64,000 bases of DNA from positions 279,001-343,000 of the forward strand of contig JAJOZX010001074.1 of the NCBI GenBank assembly GCA_023014485.1, in the 5' to 3' direction. The DNA comes from Bathynomus jamesi. Its lineage: Eukaryota; Arthropoda; Malacostraca; Isopoda; Cirolanidae. The notes below the pieces were generated by a model. The model ran no database searches. It saw only the letters and a program-made list of their open reading frames with translations, and had not been told where the DNA came from. Positions 1 through 11,379 of this stretch are shown piece by piece; positions within the stretch are counted from its first letter, which is position 1; every line of letters starts with the position of its first letter. Made by a program: the position numbers and the translations under genes.

Positions 1-79
1 TAACTATTCTATTATACCATCTTCACCTTGAAAATAGCGTATTTTTCAATAAATACCCTCATGATTGCTTATGATAACG

Positions 80-258
80 GGTAACATCAGGAACTCCTCG
101 TTTCCTCACGGAGGGGCTTGGCGGATGAACCCCTGAGACAACCGCTTGAGCCCAAGGCAATCACAGAGTGTAGATGGCTGGCCCAACTCCAACCGCATGG
201 AGGTCGGAGTCGAACGTAGGACCTTCGTAACCTGAGTTCAATCTCTAACCAAATGATC
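80..258 (-). repeat. Possible tRNA-derived SINE
   Basis: Read on the minus strand this segment has an A-box-like start (TTTGGTTAGAG) followed about 35 bases later by a good polymerase III B box (GTTCGACTCC). A body of non-tRNA sequence follows. That arrangement is the head of a tRNA-derived SINE. It does not fold as a convincing functional tRNA and no second copy was seen in the window, so the call rests on the boxes alone. Confidence 0.4.
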
Positions 259-299
259 TACATATAAATCCTTATTAATAGTTTGAATTATTTTATTAA

Positions 300-405
300 T
301 TAAAGTTCCCTTTTGAAAGGACATTATTGTCCCCTTTGAAAGGACAATATTGTCCCATTTGAAAGGATATTAGTATGGTTTTTCGAAGGACATTATTTTC
401 CCCTT
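300..405. repeat. Imperfect ~24-bp tandem repeat
   Basis: About four imperfect copies of a unit with the core TTTGAAAGGACATTATTGTC lie head to tail. The core is partly self-complementary (GGACAATATTGTCC is palindromic). No coding potential was seen. Confidence 0.6.
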
Positions 406-447
406 TTCATTTTCTCATTCTTCGTAGTTTCTTTCAGTGTTTAGATT

Positions 448-448
<1 letters not shown>

Positions 449-522
<74 letters not shown>
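449..522. repeat. (CA)n then (TA)n microsatellite
   Basis: About 29 bases of (CA)n run directly into about 44 bases of (TA)n. This is the first of many compound dinucleotide arrays in the window. Confidence 0.95.
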
Positions 523-523
<1 letters not shown>

Positions 524-1559
524 CAAAATCCATAAGTCACAAAACTTAACTACTCGTAAGATCTTAATTAAAAAAGGGAGAAGTTTGTAGAATGTCTGAA
601 AACATGTTTGAACGAGAAGAGAGGAAATTTTTGGCTCTCATTGTTTTTCTTCTTCATAGCTCCAAGGAAGTCTGGACCTAAGCTCGGAGCCTTGCAAAGA
701 TTTTTGGAACTACGCTTGCGGGGATGGCTCCAGGATAACCCCCTTCCAGAAACGAGATCTCACTGGTCAGTCACCAAGAAGCTCCAACACCAAGGTAGGC
801 AGAATTCCGTCGCAATAATTGTATTCATATAGGCACATGGTGGAGGTTAAAGAATTAATTCAGGATTGCGTATGGAAGAGAGGAACACACACACACACAC
901 ACACACGTAAAAAAAGTGTGTGTGTGTGTGTGTGTGTGGAGCAAAAGAAAGAACAGGAATAAAAAAAAAAGACATGCGAAAAAGAAGTGTGTGTAATAGG
1001 CTCATTATCTAAGGAATTGCTTCAGTAAACGATGTTGTTCATCATTTTGAAGGGTTGGTTTGGTTGTGTTGAATTGTGCATTACCATTTCCACTTAAAAG
1101 ACTGAAACAAAGTCGAGACAGTTTATTCAAAGGAAAACAAGCTCAAGGCTCGAGAATTGCGCTTTTACCTCTCAATGTATCTTTGTCTTCATTACTTTGT
1201 CCTCCCGGAATTCAGTTCACGCTTTAGTTTTCCGAGCCAACCTTAGGTCGAACCAATGAATGGAAAGGTACGGAAATAAATTCGCCAAGAAATTAAATTC
1301 CGAAATATTTATTTAAAAATTTTTATTATGACCAATTATTAATTTTTTGGATGCGAGTTTCTTTCCCCAGTTGTATATTTATACCCTTTTTTTTTTTAAC
1401 TTGTCATTCAATGTCATCCCTATTCCTATTCGTCGTCCGCGAGGAAAAATAAGCAAAGTGAAATATTCACATTTGAGGAAGTGTTTCTCGATTCGAGAAA
1501 TATCACACCAATTCGCAGTTGAGGAAAGACGCCAAATGAGAATTGCTAATATTTACTAA
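523..1559. other. No gene recognised; (CA)n/(TG)n pair
   Basis: The only clear structure is a (CA)n tract near 884-906 followed by (TG)n near 916-938, which can fold back on each other. Short reading frames here (for example 608-832 and 1347-1559) have no recognisable domain and no codon signature. I see no gene. Confidence 0.6.
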
Positions 1560-1800
1560 CCTAAGCTGAACCGTACGTGAACCTTTTCGGTTTGGCAAAC
1601 TGCTACGGATTTTCACGAAACTTAGCAAATCAATTATGTAAAAATTTTATCCTAAAGAAATGTCTAATTCCTAGCGTAACTTAATTAAACCTAACCTAAC
1701 TTACATTTGCTTATGATAAAATTTGTAAATAATATAATTCATTTGCTAAGTTTCGTAAAAATCTGAAGCAGTCCGCCAAACCGAAAAGACCCCCAAACCT
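1560..1800. mobile_element. Fold-back MITE with ~70-bp arms
   Basis: The arm at about 1580-1650 is repeated in inverted orientation at about 1718-1791. Both arms contain TTTTCGGTTTGGC and ACGAAACTTAGCAAAT. The loop and the right flank carry CCTAACCTAAC runs, complementary to TTAGG. No coding capacity was seen, so it is a non-autonomous fold-back element. Exact ends and target duplication are unclear. Confidence 0.65.
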
Positions 1801-2675
1801 AACCTAACATAACCTGGGCCAAGGTAGGAAAGCCACGGATGAAAGGGGAATGGGTCGATTCGAGAATTGTCTTCTTTAAGATTCTCCCTCGGCGCTTTTT
1901 CATTCTTGGCCGAAGAATGAAATGGATATTGAGCGGGATGATAACTATATATATATTAACAACTCCAAATATAGCTTATGTGATTTTAAAATATAATTAT
2001 ATATATTTTAGACTTTTAATTGTGTTGTGGTTAAAATATTATTTTATTATTACTATTATTAATATTAGTACTGTATATAAAATATTAGACGCTAAATATA
2101 AATTATTTCACTCTTATTTTAAATGAGTTATTAAATTTTATTATGGATTAATTTATTTATTTCTTTAGTATTTTACTGGTTACGAATGTATCCTGGTCGA
2201 AGCGTACTTACATCTCGTCAGATAGCATAGTTTCATAAAAAAGTATTTTGAACAAATTTTCAGCCAGTGATAAACAGCATTTACTTTAAGCTCACGAGCC
2301 ACTTTCTGAATGCACCTTCACAAAATTTTACCCACTGGCTTCGGATGTGAAGCTCAAAATTTTCGATGGCTGAGGTATTTTGTAAATTTATTGACCGACG
2401 ACTAGCTTTTCTCGACTAAGTAAGAGTGTGTGAAAGTTTGTATGCGGAGGTGTGGAGGGACTATTGTTTTGTAGGCTTTGCGACTATAACTTATAAAGCG
2501 GTGTTGCTGTCATGAAGTGTTTGTGCAATTTGATGCACCATTTTTGTCGTTGCCTTCTTTGAAAGATTATGCATTACGTTGTTTTTATGGATTGTTGTCA
2601 GTTTTCCTCGGTCTGGTCTCAAGATTCCGTGGAAACACATCTGCCTTTTTTACATTCACGTTCCACATTCCGTAT
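1801..2675. other. AT-rich, no gene recognised
   Basis: AT-rich sequence with low-complexity ATTATT/TATATA patches near 1930-2110. The short frames at 1839-2126 and 2517-2702 encode hydrophobic, low-complexity peptides typical of chance translation of AT-rich DNA. Nothing recognisable was found. Confidence 0.5.
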
Positions 2676-2896
2676 GAAGCCCTCCTCGGAAGAAGTGGCT
2701 AAGCGACAAAAGTAAAAAAAGCCAGAAAACGCGGTTAAAAGTTGTACCAAATTTGAAAGTGACGTAACTTTTGAACTTTTGAAGATGTTTCGACGAAATA
2801 TCTTCAAAAGTCACTTTCAAATTGGTACAACTTTTAACTGCGTTTTCTCGCGTTTTTTACTTTTGTCGCTTAGCCACTTCTTCCTAGGAGGGCCTT
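2676..2896. mobile_element. Fold-back MITE, family F1, copy 1
   Basis: Almost the whole element is one hairpin. The left arm has GAAGAAGTGGCTAAGCGAC, AAAACGC and TTTGAAAGTGACGT; the right arm is its reverse complement, ending GTCGCTTAGCCACTTCTTCC. It has no coding capacity. A second copy lies at 16841-17072, which confirms a dispersed family. Outermost bases are about AAGGCCCTCCTAGG. The target duplication is not clear. Confidence 0.8.
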
Positions 2897-3411
2897 ATAT
2901 CCGAGATGCTTCTTCTTCTTGTTTTAATTCACCGAACATTTAAAAACGCTTTTTTACGTTGAATTCATGAGATGTAAATAGAGAAGTTTGTCTTGCCTGA
3001 CGTACCAATAGAGGTGTACCCCCAACCTCCTCATAAAAGATACTACTGTATTTTGAAGGTACAGTACAGTACAGTACTACAGTAGTAGTACCCGTGCACT
3101 ATTCCAGGTGGTAATCCCTTCGTATCGTTGTATACAATTTAAATATTTTCAGTCCCGACTTCGAGTGCGTTGCGCGTACCCGGTGGAGAATGGGAAAATG
3201 GGTATTAAATAGTTAATTCTGCGTATGCGTGATTTGGTCCCTTTAAAAAGGTTTTTTCCTCCAAAGTAAAAACTTCCACAATTGTATTTTGATTACTTAA
3301 ATTTGTCGTCGATCCGCGTCTCGGAATGTGAATTTTTTATAACAATAATTTGAGTTTTTCGAGAAAACTCGTATCAGCACTGAAACTAAGTGATTTTTTA
3401 ATGTTCACACA
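2897..3411. other. No gene recognised; short TACAG repeats
   Basis: Holds a small (GTACA)n/(GTA)n cluster at about 3058-3093 and otherwise unassigned sequence up to the 3' end of LINE-A1. Confidence 0.5.
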
Positions 3412-6400
3412 ATCTACAGAAGATCTACAGAAGCTAAGGCTAACAAAGACCCTACGATCCACTCTAAGGTTAGCCCGAGAGAAAGGAAAGAGTAGGGGGT
3501 TAAGAGAAGAGAATAAGGGGATAAGTAAGTAGCAACACCTATCACTCGTGGGTTAACATTCATTCAGAAAAAGAAAAAAAAACTCACCATCATCATCCGC
3601 CGGCCACTGCCGACAAGTCAGAAAAATAGTCGAAGAGAATAGGAGAGGGGTGAAAGATGAAAAGAAGTAAAATAAGAACGCTTGCAAACCATTCAAACAC
3701 AGTCTTAACTAACTGTCATACTATGCAAACTACAGACATGCAAGTAAGGAGAGGATAAGGAGAAAAAAAAAAGTAGGTAAAGTTAAACAAAAAGTGGGTT
3801 AGTTTACGCTACGAGATACATCTGCGTTCGTGTTAGTCTAATTTTTTTCTTTTTTTTTAATAATTTTTTTGCTGGCATGTCACAAGCTGGCATTAATCGT
3901 CAACAGACTCATCCTCGACCACCACCCCCAGAGCTCCTGTTACTAATTGTTTTTTTTATTTTAAACAACGTTAATATTTTTAAAATGCCTATCTAAACGG
4001 TTCTTAAACATATTAACGCTGGTAGAGTTAACGACTGACGCGGGAAGATTATTCCATTTATCAATTACTTTAAACGTAAAGAAGGTTTTAGCGATATTAG
4101 TAATGAAACGTCTGCCACGCAACTTAAATCCGTTATTACGAGTATTGCTATTATTGAAAGTGAACAGTTTGTCAAAATTTACGTTATCGATGTTATTAAC
4201 GATTTTGAAAACTTCAATAAGGTCCCCCCTTAATCTCCTAGTTTCGAGTGAATGCAAGTCTAACACTTTAATCCTATCTTCATAAGGCTTGTTGCGAAAT
4301 GACGGAATTAGTTTCGTGGCACGACGCTGAACCCTTTCTAACCTATCAGTATCCTCACGCAAATACGGACACCAAAACTGAACGGCATATTCTAAATGAG
4401 GCCTGACTAGGGACTTGTAAAGAAGCAATATAATATCCTTCGATTTAAATTCAAAATTACGCGCTATGAAGCCTAACATCCTATTAGCTTTTGCGCAAGA
4501 CTCCAGGCACTGGTTCCTAACTTTTAAATCCTTAGATACGCGTACGCCTAAATCTACTTCCTCGTCAACGCTCGCTAAATCTCTCTCATCCATCGTGTAC
4601 GTGTAAGTATTGTTACGAGAACCTATATGCAAAACTTTACATTTGTCTACGTTAAATTGCATTTGCTACTTATCCGTCCACTCCATAATCCTATTTACAT
4701 CGTCTTGGAGCCTATTTCTATCGTCCTCGTTAACAACCTTACCGCCTATTTCAGTATCGTCGGCGAATTTTGACACGTTACTAGTCAATCCTACATCTAT
4801 GTCGTTAACGTAAATTACGAATAGCAATGGGCCTAACACTGAACTCTGTGAGACACAGTTACCTACATCCAACCATTACGATTCACTACCATTAACAGCG
4901 ACCCTCTGTCTCCTAGCACGAAGCCATTCCTCTAACCAGTTAGCTACCTGACCGCGTATACGTGCGCTTTAACCTTCGCAATTAATCTTCTGTGCGGAAC
5001 TGTATCGAACGCCTTTTTAAAATCTAAATAAATAACGTCAGCCGCTCTATGCGTATCGTATTCGCGCACTATTTCGTTATAAAATTCTAACAAATTAGTT
5101 AAACAAGATCTGTGGCGTCGAAACCCATGCTGACTACTATTAATCAAATCTCTACTTTCTAAGTGAGGATTCCAAAAGTTTACCGACAATTGACGTTAAG
5201 CTAATGGGCCTATAATTGCTAGCTACCGTGCGGTCGCCTTTTTTAAAATTAGGTGTGACGTTGGCTAATTTGAAGTCTTCAGGAATAATCCCCGTTTCGA
5301 GTGACTGATTAAAAATCTTCGTTAAGGCGCCTACAATAACGTCTCTCAAATCTTTCAAATGTCTGGGATAAAAAGCGTCAGGGCCTGGAGCCTTGCTAAC
5401 TTTTGGCCTATCGATATAATGCGCAATCTCACCCTCGTAAAGAGTTATTTCATTCAAAATAGTCTCGCTACTAAATGGAACGATATCGTCCACGTCGGGG
5501 ACATTATTTACATTTTCTACGGTAAAAACTGTCGCAAAAAAGTTACTGAAATACCCGCCATCGCCTGAGCGTCAGAAGCCAAAGCGCCGTTAACATCCAC
5601 TAGAGGGCCTATGTTATCTTTTATCGGCTTACGATTATTGACGTATTCAAAAAACTTTTTTGGATTACGTTTACTATCCGCAGCTATAAGTATCTCTAAA
5701 TTACGCTTAGCATTCTTAACTGATCTTTTAACCTGATGTCTAAGCTCGATATATCTATTAAAGTTAGCTGCCGTGCTATTGCGCTTATTAAGTCTATACC
5801 CTCTGTTACGCTCGTTTATGAACTCACCTATTTCCCTAGTCCACCACTTGGGCCTACCATGATTTCTAGCGCGCTTGGGCCTACGAGGAATAAACTCCCT
5901 TTCAATATTCATAAAACTTTCTTTAAACGCCTCCTAATGCAAATTTGTGTCATTACCCATAAATAAGTTATCCCAGTCCACTACTCCCATCCTATCCACA
6001 AAACTATCAAAATTAGCCCTGCGAAAATCAGGGACTTCTATTACGTTACTATCCTTAGTGTTTTCTATCATAACTTAAACCTAAGAATTTGATGATCACT
6101 AGATCCTAAACTCTCGCCTACTTCTAAACCTTCGACTATATTTTCGCCGTTCGTCATCACCAAATCTAAAATATTGTCACCGCGCGTTAGTTCGGTAACC
6201 ATCTGTCGTGTAAAATTATCTTCCATACTCAATCAATCTCAAACCCTCCTCATTACCAGTAAAAGTATCGTAATTAACATTAGGGCAGTTAAAGTCTCCA
6301 ACAATTATACTATTCCGATTGTCAATAAAGTTACCAAGAAGTGAGTAAAATCTAGTATCGATATCGAGGGGTTGAACGGTAGGTCTATAAACAATAACAA

Positions 6401-6547
6401 AATTAAAACTAATACTACGCGCCCTGACTTCAACGCATATCGCATTAATTGCTGCCGGAAAATCTATCTTAACCTCGATAGCCCTAAGGGAATTACGAAT
6501 GTACAGCAAAACGCCGCCACCAATCCTGTGTAACCTATCATGAGTAG

Positions 6548-7257
6548 GGGGCAGGGACAATTCGACGTGACCGACTCGACGTGGCCGACTCGATGTCAGG
6601 ACAACTCGATGTCAGGACAACTCGATGTCAGGACAACTCGATGTCAGGACAACTCGATGTCAAGCCAAGTCGATGCCAGGCCAAGTCGAAGCATATTGTG
6701 CTTTATTATCTTTTAAGGGTATTTTAAGAAGAAAAAGTAAAGCATAAAAAATAATTAAGGCATACATAGGGAGCTATTGAAGAATAGGGACCCCAGCCTT
6801 TAGTTAGCTTTATAAGGCTAACTAACGAAAATATCATGACCTAACCTAACCAATCGTCAAGGGCGTACAGTTAACCTAACGATTGGTTAGGTTAGGTCGT
6901 GATATTTTCGTTAGTTAGCCTTATAAGCCTAACTAAAGAGGGCTGGTGTCTATTCTTCAATAGCTCCAAGCATAGTTCCTATGTTTCCAGACTTTTGACT
7001 CACCCTGTATATATATATTTTTTTATTTATTCATTTTTATATATAATGTTTTATTTTTAATGTATGATAGGAAATAATGTCTTCTCACTATAAACTATAA
7101 TTTAAATTCTTGGCTTCAGACTCGACTACAACATTGTTTGGCATCGACTTGGTCTGGCATCGACTTGGTCTGGCATCGACTTGGTCTGGCATCGACTTGG
7201 TCTGGCATCGACTTGTCCTGACATCGACTTGTCCTGACATCGAGTTGTCCACAACCC
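6548..7257. mobile_element. Foldback-type element with 16-bp iterons
   Basis: Inserted in the LINE-A1 endonuclease. CATGAGTAG (9 bp) flanks both sides, at 6539-6547 and 7257-7265; it could be 8 bp plus one chance match. The ends are imperfect inverted repeats starting GGG. Each subterminal arm is a tandem array of a 16-bp unit: about seven AACTCGATGTCAGGAC-like units on the left, and inverted copies (GGCATCGACTTGGTCT) at about 7120-7250. The middle (6770-6966) is a ~195-bp palindrome holding CCTAACCTAACCAATCGTC. Long inverted repeats made of short tandem units with 9-bp target duplication recall Drosophila Foldback (Mutator-like). It has no coding capacity. Confidence 0.75.
6968..7006. repeat. 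Half-copy of the 112-bp hairpin MITE
   Basis: AGCATAGTTCCTATG followed by TTTCCAGACTTTTGACTCAC and the CCTGTATA end matches the right arm of the complete hairpin at 53117-53228. Only this half is present, inside the fold-back element, next to a short (TA)n tract. Confidence 0.75.
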
Positions 7258-7499
7258 ATGAGTAGAGAGTTTAAAACCCGGTATATCAAGTTCCCCCAAC
7301 AAGTCCCGAGTCACGGTATTTAACCACGTTTCAGTGATAGCAACTATATCGTAGTTGCCGGAATAAATTATCGCTTTAAATTCGTTTAATTTATTTCTAA
7401 TACTACGCGCGTTACAGTAAAAGACGTTTAAGTTATTTTTTACCACGGGCCGGCGTTTTAAACTATTTTTCACGACGGGCCCGCGTTCCCCGGACCCAC

Positions 7500-8507
7500 A
7501 ACGTTTAAAGAAGGCTTCGACCTATACAGCTTTCGTACGTTTTCGTCAATTAACCTACCTAGCCTAGCATTACCTATTTCGTTAAAATGCACCCCCATTT
7601 TTTATAAAAAGGCTAGGATCACTGAATTCGGACCACAGCTTTACGAAGTGTACATTTTCCTCAGCACAAATCTCTTCTAATTTGTTATTCAAAAATATTG
7701 TTTTTAACGTAATCCTAAGACCCAAACCGTGCCTAGGGGTAATACCGAGAACTGAAGACGTATCTGACCTCGCCTTCAGGGACCTAATTAACCCCCTATA
7801 TCTCTCCAAAAGGTCAGGCACTCTTGTATCGGGCCTATACGAGTCGTTGCCTCCTACCATCGTCACCAACATCGAGTGACAGGAGGCAACATCAATCCTA
7901 CCCACTTCATCTCTAACTCTGTCAACCCTGGCCCCTGGGAGACAGACCCACCCTCCTCTTGGTTGGATGCCGTTCAACGAACTCTTTGTCCATATGGCGC
8001 ACTAAAGAGTCCCCAATTAAATAGTTTCCCCCTCATTCACGTCCCTTTCCAAATGGGCGAAAGGGTTCGAAACCTCGATAGGGGCGGGGGATTCCTCTCA
8101 CCTAACGTACACGGCCTAGCTCCACCCTTAACTTCTCTAAATCCCTCCCCATCTACTAATCTCGGACCAACCTTAACCCCTTCCTCAACTCTATCCAACC
8201 TTCGCGACAAGCTACCTAAACTAGAAACTAGGTTACGCACCTCACCCTTCAAATTACTAACGTCTTCAACGTTAGTATTGGTTCGGCTTTCGTCAACCGT
8301 AGCCCTACCCCTGCCCTCATCAAGCGTTGCAAGTCTTTCCGTTACCTCACGTACACTGCGTTTTATGTCAACTATTTCCTCGATTAACTCGCGAAAGAAA
8401 CAAACTGATCTCTCGGTAATCGCCATAGGACCGCCGTTATAATCTTTAAATTCCGAATACCACCGGTTTACCCCACACCTAACACACGACGCTTTCTGCG
8501 ACGGCAT
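7500..8507 (-). pseudogene. LINE-A1 ORF1: coiled coil plus SGNH esterase (broken)
   Basis: The frame opens at 8507 with a short CxxC segment (CVRCG), then a heptad-rich, charged region with MAITERS and VREVTERL that looks like a coiled coil. After a frameshift near 8037 the SGNH hydrolase blocks follow. Block I GDSLVRHM is near 8010, block III VGGND near 7850, and the block V region with a GVHFN-like motif near 7590 is displaced by an extra G. Esterase-bearing ORF1 proteins are known from CR1/L2-like LINEs, where they are thought to bind RNA or lipid. At least three frameshifts make this copy inactive. Confidence 0.75.
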
Positions 8508-8560
8508 CGCGCAGTTAAAAATTAGTTTATAACCGTCACAAGTTTAAGTTAAATTAAGCC

Positions 8561-9478
8561 GGCACGCTATGAAAACTTCTAAATCGCTAAAACCACTAAT
8601 ATTCAATTACTTAACTATAACAATGTGAATATAAACGCAAGTATATGAAATTCAAAACTTTCCAAAAGTAAAATTCTTAGCAATATGCAAAAGTAGATGC
8701 AATGTTAGAGAGCTCAGGAAATGCGTCCGTTCAGTACAGAGTCTGGCTGACGACTTAAATGTTTTTTCTCCTCTCGACTTAGGCCTAAATCTCGGCGTAA
8801 TAAATATTTTGAGGGAATTTTTTTTTACTTTTATGACGTTTATGTAAGGTCTCATGAAGTTTCTAAACAAAATAAAATTTTACTCTTTAATTAAAATGTC
8901 GCAAAACGGAAGTTTTAAATTATTGAAATGTGACCATTATATCCCATTTCTTGACATTCTTAATGTAAATTTTACAATATATGTATATATGAATGCGATG
9001 TACTTGGCGAATTTTGTCATAAGGCAACGGGTTGCACGCATTTTTCTCGTTTATTACGTAAGATGCTTTAGTAAGTTGTTATCTCCTTCGGGGCGGGACG
9101 TAAGCGTTGTTTTCGTCGTGTGCGCGTGTTTGTGTTTTTGGGAGTTCTGTGGCCGGAGGTTTGCCTCTCCCGATGCCTTTCTGGTTGTGTTAGGCACGTC
9201 CACTCGATCTGGAAAGAGATTCCACGCCTAGACGGGAGATTGCAAAAATATAACTCTAAAAATAATGAATTCCTTTTAATTTCTATTTTACGTTAAAGTA
9301 ATTAAGATGGATTACGTATTCAAAGGAGTATAATAATTGGTAAGTTAATAATTTCATTGAAGAAAGCGTACACTGTATACGCGTACAGTTGGGGATAAAA
9401 CGTATACGAGGAAATAAAGTGTCATAAAGAAAGTACTGAAAAATCCCGAATTCAACAACCGTTCGTAATTGGTTAGAA

Positions 9479-9517
<39 letters not shown>

Positions 9518-9948
9518 CTCGCTAATAAAAACATTGGGCGCCGAATACACTGTCTTTCCAATTGCTTAGTTATTTTTCATTGGCCAGATTTTCCTAACCT
9601 ATTCAGAAATTTTGCTGAATTTTTTAAATTTCATTACTTTGCCAATATATTTTATTTCTCACCGATTTTTTCCCCAGAATTGCACCGTACGGAATACCGT
9701 TCGCCAAAAGGTCTATGGGAAATGCACTAAAATTATGAAAAAAACCCAAAATTATATCTGATTGTGAAATATCGTTATCTTACGCCTTTTACTTTTATTT
9801 TAAAACTTGCTACTGAATACAATGGCATCCCTCCACACTTCACTTTCGATATAAAAATAAAAGGGTTTGCCAGCTCCTACCCCCTTACTTATTTTTCACT
9901 TCACTCTCCATTGATACATAATAACAGGGGTTTATATATATATATATA
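8561..9948. other. No gene recognised; (AAT)n microsatellite
   Basis: Mostly AT-rich unassigned sequence. An (AAT)n/(TAA)n array sits at about 9479-9517. Frames at 8652-8870, 8854-9231 and 9283-9561 encode low-complexity peptides (one is a poly-Leu translation of the trinucleotide array) and are rejected as genes. Confidence 0.55.
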
Positions 9949-11295
9949 TATGATACACACAGACAGTGCATGGAACAAGGAACTCTTCTGGTATAATTAA
10001 ATCCACTATAGTCCGAATAAGTAATGGTAAATGACAAATACCATAGTTTTTCTTTTTCATGATGCTAGCCCGACGTGGGCAACGGGTCACTCGCAAAGAG
10101 GTCCCATAAATATAGCTTCCCTCACCAGCTATCTGCAAAGCAGACAGGATCCAGCTTTGGGACATGGATCTAGGGTTTAAAGCACCTAGCCCTGCTACAT
10201 TTAGAACCTCAATATAAGCAAAAGACTCGCTGCCTTCACGTCAGATTGAATGCATCAAAGAAAAAGGGGGTAACTATTATATTTAGCCAAAAACCAAAAC
10301 TTAAACCTCAACTGGCAGAATTGAGCGTCCACTTTTCAAGGCACATAACATGTCCGTTTGAAGATGGGAATGAACTCAGAATGGTCCCCTGAGTTTTTTA
10401 TGATACACACAGACAGTGCATGGAACAAGGAACTCTTCTGGGATAATTAAATCCACTATAGTCCGAATAAGTAATGGTAAATGACAAATACCATAGTTTT
10501 TCTTTTTCATGATGCTAGCCCGACGTGGGCAACGCGTCACTCGCAAAGAGGTCCCATAAATATAGCTTCCCTCACCAGCTATCTGCAAAGCAGACAGGAT
10601 CCAGCTTTGGGACATGGATCTAGGGTTTAAAGCACCTAGCCCTGCTACATTTAGAACCTCAATATAAGCAAAAGACTCGCTGCCTTCACGTCAGATTGAA
10701 TGCATCAAAGAAAAAGGGGGTAACTATTATATTTTTAGCCAAAAACCAAAACTTAAACCTCAACTGGCAGAATTGAGCGTCCACTTTTCAAGGCACATAA
10801 CATGTCCGTTTGAAGATGGGAATGAACTCAGAATGGTCCCCTGAGTTTTTTATGATACACACAGACAGTGCATGGAACAAGGAACTCTTCTGGGATAATT
10901 AAATCCACTATAGTCCGAATAAGTAATGGTAAATGACAAATACCATAGTTTTTCTTTTTCATGATGCTAGCCCGACGTGAGCAGCGAGTCTTTTGCTTAT
11001 ATTGAGGTTCTAAATGTAGCAGGGCTAGGTGCTTTAAACCCTAGATCCATGTCCCAAAGCTGGATCCTGTCTGCTTTGCAGATAGCTGGTGAGGGAAACT
11101 ATATTTATGGGACCTCTTTGCGAGTGACCCGTTGCCCACGTCGGGCTAGCATCATGAAAAAGAAAAACTATGGTATTTGTCATTTACCATTACTTATTCG
11201 GACTATAGTGGATTTAATTATCCCAGAAGAGTTCCTTGTTCCATGCACTGTCTGTGTGTATCATAAAAAACTCAGGGGACCATTCTGAGTTCATT

Positions 11296-11297
<2 letters not shown>
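9949..11297. repeat. ~452-bp tandem array with inverted terminal copy
   Basis: A unit beginning TGATACACACAGACAGTGC repeats head to tail at about 9949, 10400 and 10852 (period 451-453 bp). The third unit breaks off at 10978 and joins, in inverted orientation, a ~0.7-unit copy running to 11297. Copies differ at only a few positions, for example GGGCAACGGG versus GGGCAACGCG, so the array is young. Each unit contains a short open frame (MSQSWILSALQIAGEG...) that I do not recognise. (TA)n arrays border both ends. It may be a young satellite or a rearranged fragment of an unknown TE. Confidence 0.85.

Positions 11298-11377
<80 letters not shown>
11298..11377. repeat. (TA)n microsatellite
   Basis: About 78 bases of uninterrupted (TA)n directly follow the inverted copy of the 452-bp repeat. 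Confidence 0.97.

Positions 11378-11379
<2 letters not shown>

Larger units (their letters stand above)
3961..7473 (-). pseudogene. LINE-A1 ORF2: endonuclease and reverse transcriptase (broken)
   Basis: Endonuclease motifs appear in order: FYCNARSIRNK and ITETWLN before the insert at 6548-7257, then GGGVLLYIRNSL, VGDFNCP and, near 6090, SSDHQILRF. The reverse transcriptase follows: KAPGPDAF and YRPISLTS at 5152-5493, YLDFKKAFDTVPHRRL at 4944-5189, and SKFADDTEIGG at 4666-4872. The C-terminal domain at 3961-4662 has RRATKLIPSFRNKPYEDR. The active-site residues are still visible but the frame changes at least six times. The domain order and the HRR/FADD signatures fit the CR1/L2/Jockey side of the LINE tree. 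The protein would nick target DNA and prime cDNA synthesis. Confidence 0.88.
3412..8560 (-). mobile_element. LINE-A1, near full-length CR1/L2-like retrotransposon
   Basis: Minus-strand non-LTR retrotransposon. In transcript order it carries ORF1 (Cys-rich head, coiled coil, SGNH esterase), an apurinic-type endonuclease, reverse transcriptase and a C-terminal domain. Its 3' end lies at about 3412, where two copies of CTGTAGAT (minus strand) stand near the terminus; CR1-like elements often end in such short repeats. ORF1 begins at 8507. A 0.7-kb fold-back element (6548-7257) interrupts the endonuclease and has duplicated CATGAGTAG. Many frameshifts show it is dead. LINE-A2 (48806-50499) is a truncated relative. 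Confidence 0.88.

Noticed and set aside
60..260. Functional tRNA gene on the minus strand
   Set aside because: A B box is present, but the acceptor and anticodon stems do not pair convincingly; a SINE head is more likely.
6583..7250. CRISPR-like array of spaced repeats
   Set aside because: The 16-bp units are directly tandem without spacers and form inverted arms of a mobile element in eukaryotic DNA.
7876..8442. 188-codon Ser/Pro-rich plus-strand frame
   Set aside because: It lies opposite LINE-A1 ORF1, whose coiled coil and GDS esterase motifs on the minus strand are recognisable.
9932..11288. Three or four near-identical 77-103-codon frames (MSQSWILSALQIAGEG...)
   Set aside because: They recur because the 452-bp unit is repeated. 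No family is recognised and the start context varies. They are described as a repeat, not as genes.
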